Virus record (IMG/VR): IMGVR_UViG_3300012206_000002
Span: 1-44,341 of that record
Source of the DNA: a virus
Reading direction: 5' to 3' (one strand)
DNA length: 44,341 nucleotides
Shown: one piece after another, positions 12,799-22,542 of the stretch
Layout of the letters: each line of letters opens with the position of its first letter
Numbering within the stretch: position 1 is the first letter of the stretch
Made by a program: the position numbers and the translations under genes
The notes under the pieces: model-generated
Seen by the model: the letters and a program-made list of their open reading frames with translations, nothing else
Databases searched by the model: none
What the model was told of the DNA's origin: nothing

Positions 12799-13400
12799 TG
12801 GCTCTTCCCACTGAAGCCTCCGGCCCTATGGGTGCCAGTTCGAGCGGTCGTGGTGGTTACCAGGCCCCGAATAACCCGGCACCTGTTTCCGGCCCGGGTG
12901 CCATGTCCCAGCGGACAGACGGGGGTCCTGGTCAGGCTATCCAGCAGCTCAGCAACGCCAAGTACGGAGAGCAGAAGGCTTTCCACGATATTCAACAGGG
13001 TGCGCCCATGGCTGCTGGGGGCAGTCCTGGTGGAGGTCCGCCTCCCAGCGCGTTCAGCCAAGCCATTCAGGCTGGCGGCCCTGGTGGTGCTGTAACGCCC
13101 TTTGGGGCACCCACACAGCGCCCAGGGGAACCTGTCACTGCCGGAGCACCGCGAGGTGCCGGGCCAGGGCCAGAGGCCCTGAATACGGCTCCCTCAGTCA
13201 ATCAGCAGGATTTCACGGCTCTGCGCCCCGCCCTGCCGATGCTCCAGTTCCTGGCCAATCTCCCGGGGGCGCACCCGGGTAGCCAGCAGTTCGTCAGGTT
13301 CCTCCAGTCGGGTGGTCTGGCTCCGCAGCCACAGGGCCAGGCCCCCGACAACGTGACCAACCCTCAACTATTCGGAGGCCCCGGTGGGACTGGCCAATGA
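12798..13400 (+). CDS. Gly/Pro-rich disordered virion protein
   Basis: A 200-residue protein dominated by Gly, Pro, Gln and Ala (GGSPGGGPPPSAFSQAIQAG), with one folded-looking stretch near 145-175 (FTALRPALPMLQFLANLP). It overlaps the next gene by 17 bases. Such long disordered proteins before large internal virion proteins suggest a packaged, flexible ejection or scaffolding component. The function is not established. Confidence 0.75.
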   Translation: MALPTEASGPMGASSSGRGGYQAPNNPAPVSGPGAMSQRTDGGPGQAIQQLSNAKYGEQKAFHDIQQGAPMAAGGSPGGGPPPSAFSQAIQAGGPGGAVTPFGAPTQRPGEPVTAGAPRGAGPGPEALNTAPSVNQQDFTALRPALPMLQFLANLPGAHPGSQQFVRFLQSGGLAPQPQGQAPDNVTNPQLFGGPGGTGQ

Positions 13401-13632
13401 TATCGGGAAGGCCCTTTACGCCTTCTCTGGCGCCGTAGCGGCGCAGTCCAGTCAACAGGAAGTGCCCAAGGGCACAACCCCGGTCACCCAGTCCAACCTT
13501 GTCAATGAGGGTCTTCTTGGTCTAGCGTACGATGTGGGCACAGCCCCTGTCTCCTACGCCAAGGGTCCCACGAAGATTGCTACCACGCAGGCTTTGAACT
13601 CTTTCCGAAACGAACCTGAACAGGCGGCATAG
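13384..13632 (+). CDS. Hypothetical small virion protein
   Basis: An 82-residue protein from GTG 13384 (MGLANDIGKALYAFSGAVAA) with a short amphipathic N-terminal helix. The next gene begins in a similar way (MGLGTFLSHAVNDASQWAGD), so both may carry related N-terminal helices for membrane contact or virion incorporation. Its TAG overlaps the GTG start of the giant gene. The function is unknown. Confidence 0.7.
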   Translation: MGLANDIGKALYAFSGAVAAQSSQQEVPKGTTPVTQSNLVNEGLLGLAYDVGTAPVSYAKGPTKIATTQALNSFRNEPEQAA

Positions 13633-16600
13633 TGGGACTCGGCACCTTCCTCAGCCACGCGGTCAATGATGCCAGCCAGTGGGCTGGCGACGCGGGCACC
13701 TTCGGCAAGCGTGTTGCCGGAGACGTGGTTGGTGGTGCCGAAAAGGTTCCAGTGCTAGGTGCCGCAGTCCACGACACAGGCCACGTTCTGACGAACCTGG
13801 CTAACTGGGACAGGGACGCCTATTCGGGGGCTTCCCGAGTCGTCTCCACCTTCGGTCTTGAAGGTGCGAACATGAACAGTTGGGGAGATGTCCTCAAGGG
13901 CAGCTCCTGGTCAAAGGCTTGGGACGAGTCCGCCTACGTCTCTCCTGGCCAGTCGTTGGCCGCCAACATCGACGAAACGTTCGGTGGTTGGACCGGGATC
14001 AACCCGGCCACGAAGAACATGGACGAAGCCCATGTTCAGGCGTACTACCAGAACCTCTTCGAAGACCCCGCCAAGGTAGAGGGTGCTTTCAAGCACGGAT
14101 CCCTACAGGCTAAGATCTTGTCCGGCTCTTACGATGCGGGTCTCTCCTGGTACTCTGACCCCGGGGCTCTTGGCGGTCATGCCATAAGTGGTGCTCGCGC
14201 GGCTGCGCACTCCACCACTGGTATCAAGACTTCTGAGGACGCCACCAAGGCCTTGCAAGGCAAGTCGGTCCAGAAGGTTCTGAATGCCACTGAGAACATG
14301 ACCCCCTACCAGGCGAAGAAGCTTCCCTTCATCGCCAAATCCGACAACCCGGATATGCTGGCAGGTGTGTTCAACCACACCATCAGTCGGGGTATCCAGG
14401 AGAACGCGTACAAGTACATCGCGTCCAACGGGCAGGACGCCATCTCCAAGCAGGCCCTTACGGACATCGCCAACTCTGCCTTGAAGAAGGCGGATGATGG
14501 ACTCGGCACTTCGGACAAAGGCTGGGGTTCCGAGTCGGACCAGGCCGCCTCCACTCTGGAGAGTGTGGCCAACTCCCAGCAGTCCACTAACAAGTGGGTT
14601 CAGACCTCTATCGCCGAGAGCACTGGCGACTGGGACACCATCTCCCAGGCCAGGCACGCCGCAGCTGATGAGGCGCAGGCCAAAATCAATATGCCGGGTA
14701 CTCAGCAGCGCATGATCCAGGATGTCCTGAACATGAAGGGTCACATCACCTGGCAGCCGGGACGGTTCGATGTCCCGATCTCCGCCATGCGGGCGGCCTT
14801 CAAGGGTGCGGACAAGTTCGGCGATGCCAGCAAGATCGCCCAGCACCTGCCCGGCGGGACTACGATTCCTGGGCAGTTTGTCACGCAGGTTCTTTACAAG
14901 GGTCTGTACCAGACCCCGCTGAAGGTCTTGAGGGCCTTCGGGGACTCCTGGCCGGACGGGTGGATCGACTTCACCAACAACAAGGCTGGTGACACGCTGG
15001 AGGCCTTCCTAGGCCGTGCCCGAGGCATGCAGCCGCAGGTCCGACAGAACTTCATGAACCAGTTCTACGAGGCCGGTAGCGACGTTGGCAAGCGCCAGCA
15101 GATTGTGCAGCAGGCGGAGCACGCCGCTGCCACCTCCACCCTGATGGCCCGAGGAGCCTCTGCGGAGGACGCTGAGGCCATTCTCAACGGCACCTACACC
15201 CGTCGTACCCAAGAGCTTGCGTTCGGCACTCAGCGTGCCGCTAAGCGGCCCACGGACCAGTCCTTCTCCGCTGCTCCGCAGCAGGGAGTCACGGACGCCG
15301 AAGGCAACCCTGTATCCGCCGACCTGGTGACTCATGGCATCGACGATGACGGGGTGGCCTACCACTCTCCGATCCTTGAGACCATGAAGAGGCAGGGTGC
15401 GCCCCTGCTTCACTTGGACAAACTGGACAAGTGGGCCGGAGACAACCTGGGCAAGTTCCAGACTCTCAAGAAGGCTCATGGCAGTGCTACTGCTGTAGTG
15501 GCCAACTCGGCTGATCTGTTCAACAGCATCTGGAAGAATGGTGTCATCCTTCGACTGGGCTTCACCCCCCGTGTGCTGACGGACATGGGTCTGCGTACCT
15601 TCGCCACCATGGGGTTCACTCGGACACTGGGTTTGGAGAAGGAAGCGTTCCGCAATGTTTCCCACAACCTGGGAGTCACTGGATACGACTTCGCCAACCG
15701 GATGCTGAAGAATCGGCTATTCAGCTCGGACACCATCAAGTCCCTCAACGATACCGCAGGTGTCCTGACTACCGTCAGGGACAACGCCCGAGTGGACTAC
15801 CTCCACGCGGTCACCCAGAAGGCTGCTGATGACTCTGCTGTCAGCAAGGGCATGTTCAGCCTTCCCGGCACTCCCGATGCTGCTGCCATCGACAAGCTCA
15901 AGGGCCAGTTGGATGCTGCCCAGGAGAAGCTGGACTTCGCCAAGCAGCAGGCCACCTCGATCCAGAAGACTCGGTTCGGTGACGGCAATCTGAAGATCAA
16001 GGGTGCCACTCTCACTGACCTGTATGGAAGCGAGAACGCCTCCTGGCTGTCTGCCCAGATGTCGTCCAGTCACATGGTGGGCAAGTACTTCCAGAAGAAC
16101 GCAGACATGGAAGCCGGTCTCTCCGGCTCTGGCTCGTGGACCAACATCCGCTCTGACAGTCAGAACGAGCTTGAGGCGGCCAGCCACCTGAAGGGGTGGC
16201 GGCACGCCATCAACAACCAGATCATGGGTGACAGCCTGGCTTCCCAGGTGGTCCGCAAGAATTGGAATGCCGACGACATCGTGAGTTGGCTCAAGACAGC
16301 CCCTGGCCGGGCCTACATGAAGAACATCCCTGGCAACTTTCAGCAGGACTGGGAGGACTACGCGAATCGGGTAGCGTCTCATGTGCACTACACGGTACCT
16401 GCTCCTGTCCGGCAGGAGCTAGCTAAGACCGGCGCGTCTGGTATCAGCGCCAAAAGGCTTCAGGAGCTTGTCCCTGTAGTTGGTGACCGACCCGATGTCA
16501 ACGGCCAGTTGCTTAACCTGAACCAGGGCCACGTTCCTGGCATCACCGCTGCTGTGCAGCACTACCAGCACTTCATGCACAAGTGGTTGGGGTCGATGCC

Positions 16601-18491
16601 GATCGACACCTTCGTCCAGCACCCCACTGCGGCGGGGTTCTACCGGGCGCATCTTCAGGATGCAGTGGACAAGTACATCTCGTTCAATGGCCTGGAAGAC
16701 GCCAAGTCGCTGGAGATGAAGCCGGAGCTGGTCCATCAGTTCGAGCAGGGTGCGGTGTCACAGGCCAAGAACGACCTGTGGTCCATCATGTATGACATGT
16801 CCAAGCAGTCCACCGCCGCTCACCAGTTGCGGTTCATCTTCCCCTTCATGAATGCCCAGCAGGAGATCCTGAACCACTGGTTCAACATCGCCGCGGACCA
16901 TCCGTACATCGTGCAGCGCCAGCAGCAGATCTGGAACAGCCCGGCCAAGGCCGGTATGGTGTACGACTCCACCACGGGTGAGCCCGCTGACCAGAACACT
17001 CCGTTGGACAACCAGGTCATCCGGTTCCAGATCCCCCATGGGATCGCTAGTCTTCCTGGTCTGGGTTCGCTGGCCGACATGGGCCAGATGCAGATCTCCA
17101 AGGGCTCCATCAACCCGATCCTTCAGGGCCAGCACTGGTACGTCCCTGGTGCTGGTCCCATGGCCCAAGTCAGTGTGCAGGCCTTGTCCAAGCTCAACCC
17201 TGGGCTGATGAACAACAACGTGCTCAAGTTGGTCATGCCGTACGGTCCTGGCGACAACATCTCCAGCGCCATCCTGCCAACGTTCGCCAAGAGGCTGGAG
17301 ACCGGCTTCTCGGTCAACAACCCCCAGTACGCCAGTACCTTCGCTAAGGTCTACCAGGCAGAGACCGTGCGGTACAACGAAGGGCTCAGGACATCCGCTC
17401 CGACCATCGGAGAGGTCCAGTCAAGGGTCCAGCAGCTACTCATCTTGCAGGCCCTGGGATCGGCTGTACTGCCCTTCTCAGCCAAGTTCAACGCAGGTAC
17501 CCAGACGGGTGTTCAGAAGCCGCGAGCGAACGTCACCAGTGGCCTTGAGCAGGCCTCTGTGCCTGACCTGTCCAAGGTGCCGATCCAGGCTCTTGTGGAC
17601 CAGTACAAGAAGTTGGAGTCTGTGGATCCCGCGAATGCGGCCACGAGCTTCTACAACAAGTACGGGCAGGCCCTGTTCGCCCTGACGATGGCCACCACGA
17701 AGTCCAATGCCTCCGTGCCCGCCACCGCAGCAGGGCTGGCCGCCATCCAAGACCCGGACATCCGTGCGATGATCCAGGCGGACCCCAGTGTCGCTTACGC
17801 GATCGTAGGGCCTGCGGCTACGCAGGGTCCGTTCGACATGGCCGCATACAACGTGGAGATGAACACCCAGATTGGTGGAGGAAACTCCCAGCCGTTCCGT
17901 GGTGTCCTGGATCCGATGGACATGATCAAAGAGAACCAGGCGCAGTTGGGATGGCAGCAGTACGACCAGCTCATGTCTGTCATCAACGCCAAGATGGCGG
18001 AGCGAGGAATCACCTCGCTCAATAACAAGGGCGCTACCGACCTGCGGACCATCAAGAGCCAGTTCCTGACGAACATGAATGACCCCTCCAACCCGGAGTA
18101 CAACTCGGCCTGGTACGAGCAGTACACGGGCGCCAAGACGGACTGGAACGCCAGAATCGTATCTCTTGAGAACCTGGTGTCAGACCCGAATCTGGTGAGC
18201 AACCCGGGTCGTACCGACCTCAAGCTTCTGGGTCAGTACCTCGAAGGCAGGCAGCAGATCAACGCAGCACTGGCCCAGCGGCCGACCACTACCGGGTCGC
18301 CCTCTACTTTGGCCAGTTCGAAGAACGCAGACCTGGCAGGTCAATGGGACGCCTTCGTGTCCCAGTTGGTGATGAGCAACACCAACTTCGCCCTCATCTA
18401 TCAGCACCTGCTTGGAGGAGACCCGGTGAACTCGAACCTGAAGAGCAACCAGACGTTCCAGCAGTCTCTTAGCGGAGTGGTGGGTCAGTAA
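13632..18491 (+). CDS. Giant internal virion (ejection) protein, 1,619 residues
   Basis: The largest gene in the genome. It begins with a Gly/Ala-rich amphipathic region, then long helical stretches (about 150-500) and a coiled coil near 745-785 (DAAAIDKLKGQLDAAQEKLD). The C-terminal half is mixed. No transmembrane coil pattern or tape-measure-like hydrophobic repeats are obvious, and no tail-assembly chaperone pair precedes it. Its place between portal and scaffold, with lysozyme-like and NlpC-like virion proteins after it, fits an inner-core protein ejected with the DNA, in the manner of T7 gp16. No enzymatic motif was recognised. A tape-measure-like role cannot be excluded from sequence alone. 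Confidence 0.8.
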   Translation: MGLGTFLSHAVNDASQWAGDAGTFGKRVAGDVVGGAEKVPVLGAAVHDTGHVLTNLANWDRDAYSGASRVVSTFGLEGANMNSWGDVLKGSSWSKAWDESAYVSPGQSLAANIDETFGGWTGINPATKNMDEAHVQAYYQNLFEDPAKVEGAFKHGSLQAKILSGSYDAGLSWYSDPGALGGHAISGARAAAHSTTGIKTSEDATKALQGKSVQKVLNATENMTPYQAKKLPFIAKSDNPDMLAGVFNHTISRGIQENAYKYIASNGQDAISKQALTDIANSALKKADDGLGTSDKGWGSESDQAASTLESVANSQQSTNKWVQTSIAESTGDWDTISQARHAAADEAQAKINMPGTQQRMIQDVLNMKGHITWQPGRFDVPISAMRAAFKGADKFGDASKIAQHLPGGTTIPGQFVTQVLYKGLYQTPLKVLRAFGDSWPDGWIDFTNNKAGDTLEAFLGRARGMQPQVRQNFMNQFYEAGSDVGKRQQIVQQAEHAAATSTLMARGASAEDAEAILNGTYTRRTQELAFGTQRAAKRPTDQSFSAAPQQGVTDAEGNPVSADLVTHGIDDDGVAYHSPILETMKRQGAPLLHLDKLDKWAGDNLGKFQTLKKAHGSATAVVANSADLFNSIWKNGVILRLGFTPRVLTDMGLRTFATMGFTRTLGLEKEAFRNVSHNLGVTGYDFANRMLKNRLFSSDTIKSLNDTAGVLTTVRDNARVDYLHAVTQKAADDSAVSKGMFSLPGTPDAAAIDKLKGQLDAAQEKLDFAKQQATSIQKTRFGDGNLKIKGATLTDLYGSENASWLSAQMSSSHMVGKYFQKNADMEAGLSGSGSWTNIRSDSQNELEAASHLKGWRHAINNQIMGDSLASQVVRKNWNADDIVSWLKTAPGRAYMKNIPGNFQQDWEDYANRVASHVHYTVPAPVRQELAKTGASGISAKRLQELVPVVGDRPDVNGQLLNLNQGHVPGITAAVQHYQHFMHKWLGSMPIDTFVQHPTAAGFYRAHLQDAVDKYISFNGLEDAKSLEMKPELVHQFEQGAVSQAKNDLWSIMYDMSKQSTAAHQLRFIFPFMNAQQEILNHWFNIAADHPYIVQRQQQIWNSPAKAGMVYDSTTGEPADQNTPLDNQVIRFQIPHGIASLPGLGSLADMGQMQISKGSINPILQGQHWYVPGAGPMAQVSVQALSKLNPGLMNNNVLKLVMPYGPGDNISSAILPTFAKRLETGFSVNNPQYASTFAKVYQAETVRYNEGLRTSAPTIGEVQSRVQQLLILQALGSAVLPFSAKFNAGTQTGVQKPRANVTSGLEQASVPDLSKVPIQALVDQYKKLESVDPANAATSFYNKYGQALFALTMATTKSNASVPATAAGLAAIQDPDIRAMIQADPSVAYAIVGPAATQGPFDMAAYNVEMNTQIGGGNSQPFRGVLDPMDMIKENQAQLGWQQYDQLMSVINAKMAERGITSLNNKGATDLRTIKSQFLTNMNDPSNPEYNSAWYEQYTGAKTDWNARIVSLENLVSDPNLVSNPGRTDLKLLGQYLEGRQQINAALAQRPTTTGSPSTLASSKNADLAGQWDAFVSQLVMSNTNFALIYQHLLGGDPVNSNLKSNQTFQQSLSGVVGQ

Positions 18492-19624
18492 TGGCAAATC
18501 CCGCCGACACGAGTAACGCCAACGCTATCGCGCAGGCACAGGCTGCGGCTGGCACCAGCACTGGCAGTACCACGCTCGCCCCGGTCAACGACATCTCGCA
18601 GATCCCTACCGGGGCGCAGATGTACCTGAGTGGGGATGTTGCCACTCCGAGCCAGGGTCGAGGCAAGCCCTCCGCAGGGGAGGGTCCCGGCTACAGTGGT
18701 ACCGGCCCTTCCGGGAAGACTCCTCAGGGCTACACGTCCAATCCGGATGTGAACACCTACAAGCAGCAGCAGACGGTTGAGCAGTGGCTCAACACCTTCT
18801 ACACCACGGTGTCTGCCGACCCCAACCTGCTGCGGCAGTTCTCCACTGAGGCTCAGTTGGCCGGTCTTACCGGCCCCAATGCCAACGTGGCGCAGTTGTA
18901 CTCCGCCTGGCAGAAGCTCATCGTGCAGGCCTACAACCACGACATCAACGGACAAGACATCACCCCCTGGGATGTTCTGGCCAACTCCATCCCTGGTGTG
19001 AACCAAGGCACGTACAAGTCCAACACGGGCTACCAGGCAATGACCAGCATGACCTCACAGCAGGCTGCGGACATTGCGGCCAAGGCCGCGTCCAAGAACA
19101 AGGACGTGACCACTCAGTCCACCACAACGGACATCAACTACACCGACCCGGACACTGCCCGGTTCGTGTTGAACCAAGCCTCGCAGACTCTTCTCGGCCG
19201 ACAGGCTACCAATGCGGAAGTCTCCTCGTTCACCAAGCAGTTGAACAGCAACGAGGCCTTGTTCCCGAAGATGACTCAGGATACCAAGTCCACTCAGACG
19301 GGAACGGACACCACCACGACTCCGGGGACTGGTACTTCGGATCTGGGTACGCAGGGCCAGACTGTTGTTGGATACGACTCGTCAGGCAACCCGATCATGG
19401 GTCCGACCGGATCTACCACCAACACTTCCACGTCTGGCAACAGCACGGACACGGTGGTCTCGTTGGGTGAGGCAGACTACACTCGATACGGTCGTGAGCA
19501 ACTGGCTCAGGACGCCGCTAAGGCTGCTCCAGACTATGGTGCTTACCAAGCGGCAGGGCCGCTCTTCCAGGCCTTCCTGGGCTCTCTCAAGGGCGCTGTG
19601 CAGGGCGTGGGAAGCAATGGCTGA
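18491..19624 (+). CDS. Internal virion protein, Thr/Ser-rich C-terminus
   Basis: A 377-residue protein. The centre (about 85-250) has helices (VEQWLNTFYTTVSADPNLLR) and a domain similar in feel to the paralogous domains of the next two large genes: short helices with YSAWQKLIVQAYNHD and RFVLNQASQTLLGRQATNAE. The C-terminal third is a Thr/Gly/Ser linker (TDTTTTPGTGTSDLGTQG) before a final folded segment. It starts at the ATG overlapping the previous stop (TAATG) and ends 8 bases inside the next gene. Probably a component of the ejected core; the function is inferred from context. Confidence 0.78.
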   Translation: MANPADTSNANAIAQAQAAAGTSTGSTTLAPVNDISQIPTGAQMYLSGDVATPSQGRGKPSAGEGPGYSGTGPSGKTPQGYTSNPDVNTYKQQQTVEQWLNTFYTTVSADPNLLRQFSTEAQLAGLTGPNANVAQLYSAWQKLIVQAYNHDINGQDITPWDVLANSIPGVNQGTYKSNTGYQAMTSMTSQQAADIAAKAASKNKDVTTQSTTTDINYTDPDTARFVLNQASQTLLGRQATNAEVSSFTKQLNSNEALFPKMTQDTKSTQTGTDTTTTPGTGTSDLGTQGQTVVGYDSSGNPIMGPTGSTTNTSTSGNSTDTVVSLGEADYTRYGREQLAQDAAKAAPDYGAYQAAGPLFQAFLGSLKGAVQGVGSNG

Positions 19625-20258
19625 GACTCCTGCCGAGCCCACCACAGAGGGCGACGTTCCGGAGCCCACTCCCACCAACCCTGACCCGGAGCAACTGCGC
19701 CAGGCGCAGATCCAGTTGCACAACCAGAAGTGGGAGAAGGTCAACTGGACTCCTCAGCAGCAGGTGAACGGCCACCACATTCTCAGTGACGCCATCGAAC
19801 AGATCGGACAGCCTCACAAGTGGGGCGGTAGTCAGCCTGGTGGATTCGATAGCCAGGGTCTTGCCAAGTATGCCTATCAGCAGAACGGCATCCCGATGAG
19901 CCACATGATTCACAACCAGATGCAGCACGGTGAGCCTGTGGACGTGGGTCAGCTTCAGCCTGGTGACCTGGTGTTCGTCGCCACGGGCGATCCCCAGAAC
20001 CCTGATCGTACCGGCGTCTACGCCGGAGATGGTGTGATGGTCCACTCCGCACCTGGTGCGGGTGTCGTGGCCAGTAGGATTTCCCACATCGGCAAGATCG
20101 TGGGCACCGCTCACCTGGGCTCTGTGGTCCGTACCCCCACCAAGAAGCCTGAGCCTGTGCCGAAGGGTCTCTACGAGACCGATGAGGTTATGCCGCACAA
20201 CCGGCTGTCCTCGTACCTGAAGCCGTCTATCACCAACGTGTCGGGGGTGCATGTCTGA
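19617..20258 (+). CDS. NlpC/P60-fold virion protein without catalytic residues
   Basis: A 213-residue protein; the ATG at 19617 is chosen because the long upstream frame is a shadow of the previous gene. Residues about 58-165 follow the NlpC/P60 peptidase plan: an approach helix (ILSDAIEQIGQPHKWGG), FDSQGLAKYAYQQNGI, LQPGDLVFVATG and TGVYAGDGVMVHSAPGAG. Active enzymes have DCSGL and HVGIY; here Cys is replaced by Ser (FDSQGL) and the His by Arg (RTGVY). The fold seems kept while peptidase activity is lost, so a structural or cell-wall-binding role in the virion is more likely. N- and C-terminal extensions are Pro/Glu-rich. Confidence 0.82.
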   Translation: MAETPAEPTTEGDVPEPTPTNPDPEQLRQAQIQLHNQKWEKVNWTPQQQVNGHHILSDAIEQIGQPHKWGGSQPGGFDSQGLAKYAYQQNGIPMSHMIHNQMQHGEPVDVGQLQPGDLVFVATGDPQNPDRTGVYAGDGVMVHSAPGAGVVASRISHIGKIVGTAHLGSVVRTPTKKPEPVPKGLYETDEVMPHNRLSSYLKPSITNVSGVHV

Positions 20259-21166
20259 TGGCGATCAACCTGGATCAGCCGTACAGCGCCACCAACAATG
20301 GCCAGCCGACCATCAACCCCCAGCAGTTGGCTGAGCAGTACGGCTGGGCCTACAGCTTCCTCTCTTCGGTACCTGAACTGAACACCCTGTTCAAGCAGGC
20401 TGTGGCCCAGTCCTGGGATGCCACCCGGTTCCAGGCCGCTATCACAGCCAGCAAGTGGTTCCAGTCCAACTCCGAGTCCATGCGCAACGCGCAGACACAG
20501 AAGGTCATCGACCCCGCCACCTACTCACAGCAAGTGGCTTCGGAGAAGGCCAACATACTGGCGACCGCTTCCGGCATGGGTGCCAGCATCTCAGACTCTC
20601 TGGCTTCCACGATCGCCACTCAGCAGGTCACCTACGGGTGGAATGCCGATCAGACGAACCAGGCCCTGTCCAAGTACATCAAGCTGAATGGTAGTGGCGC
20701 CTTCGGTGGCCAGGCTGGCCAGAACGCCATGGCCTTGAATGAGTTGGCCTATAATAACGGCGTTTCTATCCCGCCCTCCACGATGCAGAACCTGTTGCAG
20801 AGTGTGGCAGGGAACAAGACCTCCATGGAAGACCTTCAGGGATACGTCCGCAACATGGCGGCCAGCAAGTTCCCGGCTTTGGCCAAGCAGATCGCCGCAG
20901 GCGAGAACGTGTCGTCTCTGGCAGCTCCTTACACCAACGCCATGCAGAACACCTTGGAGGTTGGTCCTGGTCAGGCCAACCTGACTGACCCGCTTATCCA
21001 GAGGGCGCTCAACGGCCTCGACAGTACTGGCCAGCCGAACGGCATGAACGTCGAAGACTTCCAGAAGCTCTTGCGGGCACAGCCCGCTTGGGCGAAGACC
21101 CAGAACGCTCAATCGTCCACGATGGCAGCAGCCCATCAGATCCTCTCTGCGTTTGGATTTAGCTGA
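20258..21166 (+). CDS. Internal virion protein, paralogue of the C-terminus of the next gene
   Basis: A 302-residue helical protein. Its whole length from INPQQLAEQYGWAYSFLSSV to the end aligns with the C-terminal two thirds of the 454-residue gene at 21166: both share QLA(E/Q)QYG(W/Y)AYS, LFxQAV, the EVGPGQxNL motif and a closing MAAAHQIL/MGVGRQIL with QxFGFS. This is a gene duplication in which the downstream copy also gained, or this copy lost, a lysozyme-like domain. The role is unknown, probably a core or ejection protein. Confidence 0.8.
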   Translation: MAINLDQPYSATNNGQPTINPQQLAEQYGWAYSFLSSVPELNTLFKQAVAQSWDATRFQAAITASKWFQSNSESMRNAQTQKVIDPATYSQQVASEKANILATASGMGASISDSLASTIATQQVTYGWNADQTNQALSKYIKLNGSGAFGGQAGQNAMALNELAYNNGVSIPPSTMQNLLQSVAGNKTSMEDLQGYVRNMAASKFPALAKQIAAGENVSSLAAPYTNAMQNTLEVGPGQANLTDPLIQRALNGLDSTGQPNGMNVEDFQKLLRAQPAWAKTQNAQSSTMAAAHQILSAFGFS

Positions 21167-22530
21167 TGGCATGGTCTATCTTCTCTGACGGTGGTGGCGA
21201 TGGTGCCGCTCTTACGTGGGCTAAGCAGTTCTTGCAGTCGCTTGGTGTGCCTGAATCCGCCACGAACATTGAGTTCGTGTACCAGTGGGAGAAGTCCGAA
21301 GGTGGTGGAGGTAAGTACAATCCACTGAACCAAGGTCCAGTCCCCGGCAACAGCTCGCTGACCTCTACAGGTCAGCAGTATGGAGGAGGCGCCGCCGACT
21401 TCGTCTCCTGGCAGGCCGGTATCCAGGGCGCGGTGGACTACCTCCACATGTCCAACTACACGAAGGTGTACGCAGCCCTCAAGGCTGGTGATGGCAACGC
21501 CGCCAAGCAGGCTCTGTGGGCCTCTCCGTGGGCCGCCTCACACTATGGGTATGGATCCTCTTGGTCGGGCGCCTCTGCCCCCTCTGGGGGCGACGCACTA
21601 CTGGGTGTGTCTCTGGCGGCCACGCAAGGGCAGTTGACCCCGTACGACCCCACCCAGAACGTTACGGCCACCATCAGCCCTCAGGAGCTGGCACAGCAGT
21701 ACGGTTACGCCTACTCCATGCTGAACGCCATCCCTGAACTGAAGACTCTCTTCAACCAGGCTGTGGCTGGACAGTGGGATGCCAGCAGGTTCCAAGCGTC
21801 CCTGCTCAACACCAAGTGGTACCAGCAGCACAGTGCAGCCCAGCGGGCGTGGATCGCTGAAGGCTATACCGATCCTTCGACCCAGAGAGCCCAGTGGACA
21901 GCCCAGCAGGCTGCCGTGCAGGCAGCAGCAGCCAAGATGGGTGCTAGCCTCTCACAGGGCACCATAGGGGTTCTGGCCAGCGAGTACCTGATGAACGGCT
22001 GGAACACGGATCAACTCAACAAGGCCATGGCGAAATACATTCAGTTCGACAAGAATGGTGCCATGGGTGGCCAGGCTGGTGATGAGGAGATGACCCTCCG
22101 GTCGTTGGCCAACAACAATGGTGTGAACATCTCGAACAACTGGCTGTTGACAATGGCTCGGCATATCGCCGACTCCTCCACCACGTTGGAGGATGCCTCC
22201 GGGTATGTCCGCCAGCAGGCAGAGAAGCTGTTCCCGAACTACGCCAAGCAGATCTCTGCTGGACAGAACATGTCCGATCTGGCCGCGCCTTACGCGGCTG
22301 ACTACCAGAAGATCCTTGAAGTGGGGCCGGGCCAGACCAACCTCTTCGACCCGAACATGGTGAAGGCCTTGCAATACAAGGACCCGACAGGGCAGAACAC
22401 CACGATGCCGATCTGGCAGTTCGACCAGACTTTGCGTAACGATCCCCGGTGGATGAAGACGCAGAATGCACAGGACACCACGATGGGTGTTGGCAGGCAG
22501 ATTCTACAGGATTTCGGGTTTTCCTTTTAG
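21166..22530 (+). CDS. Virion lysozyme-like protein with duplicated core domain
   Basis: A 454-residue protein. Residues about 1-140 resemble phage-associated lysozyme or transglycosylase domains: WEKSEGGGGKYNPLNQGPV supplies a Glu followed by the Gly-rich NPLN turn, then a long helix region (WQAGIQGAVDYLHMSNYTKV). It could open the cell wall during DNA entry. Residues about 165-454 are the domain shared with the upstream 302-residue gene. A linker rich in Gly/Ser separates the two. The catalytic assignment of the Glu in WEKSEGG is inferred from motif shape. Confidence 0.8.
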   Translation: MAWSIFSDGGGDGAALTWAKQFLQSLGVPESATNIEFVYQWEKSEGGGGKYNPLNQGPVPGNSSLTSTGQQYGGGAADFVSWQAGIQGAVDYLHMSNYTKVYAALKAGDGNAAKQALWASPWAASHYGYGSSWSGASAPSGGDALLGVSLAATQGQLTPYDPTQNVTATISPQELAQQYGYAYSMLNAIPELKTLFNQAVAGQWDASRFQASLLNTKWYQQHSAAQRAWIAEGYTDPSTQRAQWTAQQAAVQAAAAKMGASLSQGTIGVLASEYLMNGWNTDQLNKAMAKYIQFDKNGAMGGQAGDEEMTLRSLANNNGVNISNNWLLTMARHIADSSTTLEDASGYVRQQAEKLFPNYAKQISAGQNMSDLAAPYAADYQKILEVGPGQTNLFDPNMVKALQYKDPTGQNTTMPIWQFDQTLRNDPRWMKTQNAQDTTMGVGRQILQDFGFSF

Positions 22531-22542
22531 AGAGGGTAGGTC

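Noticed and set aside
12393-13061. 222-residue minus-strand open frame
   Set aside because: Shadow of the Gly/Pro-rich late genes on the plus strand; no start signal and a composition typical of antisense frames in GC-rich DNA.
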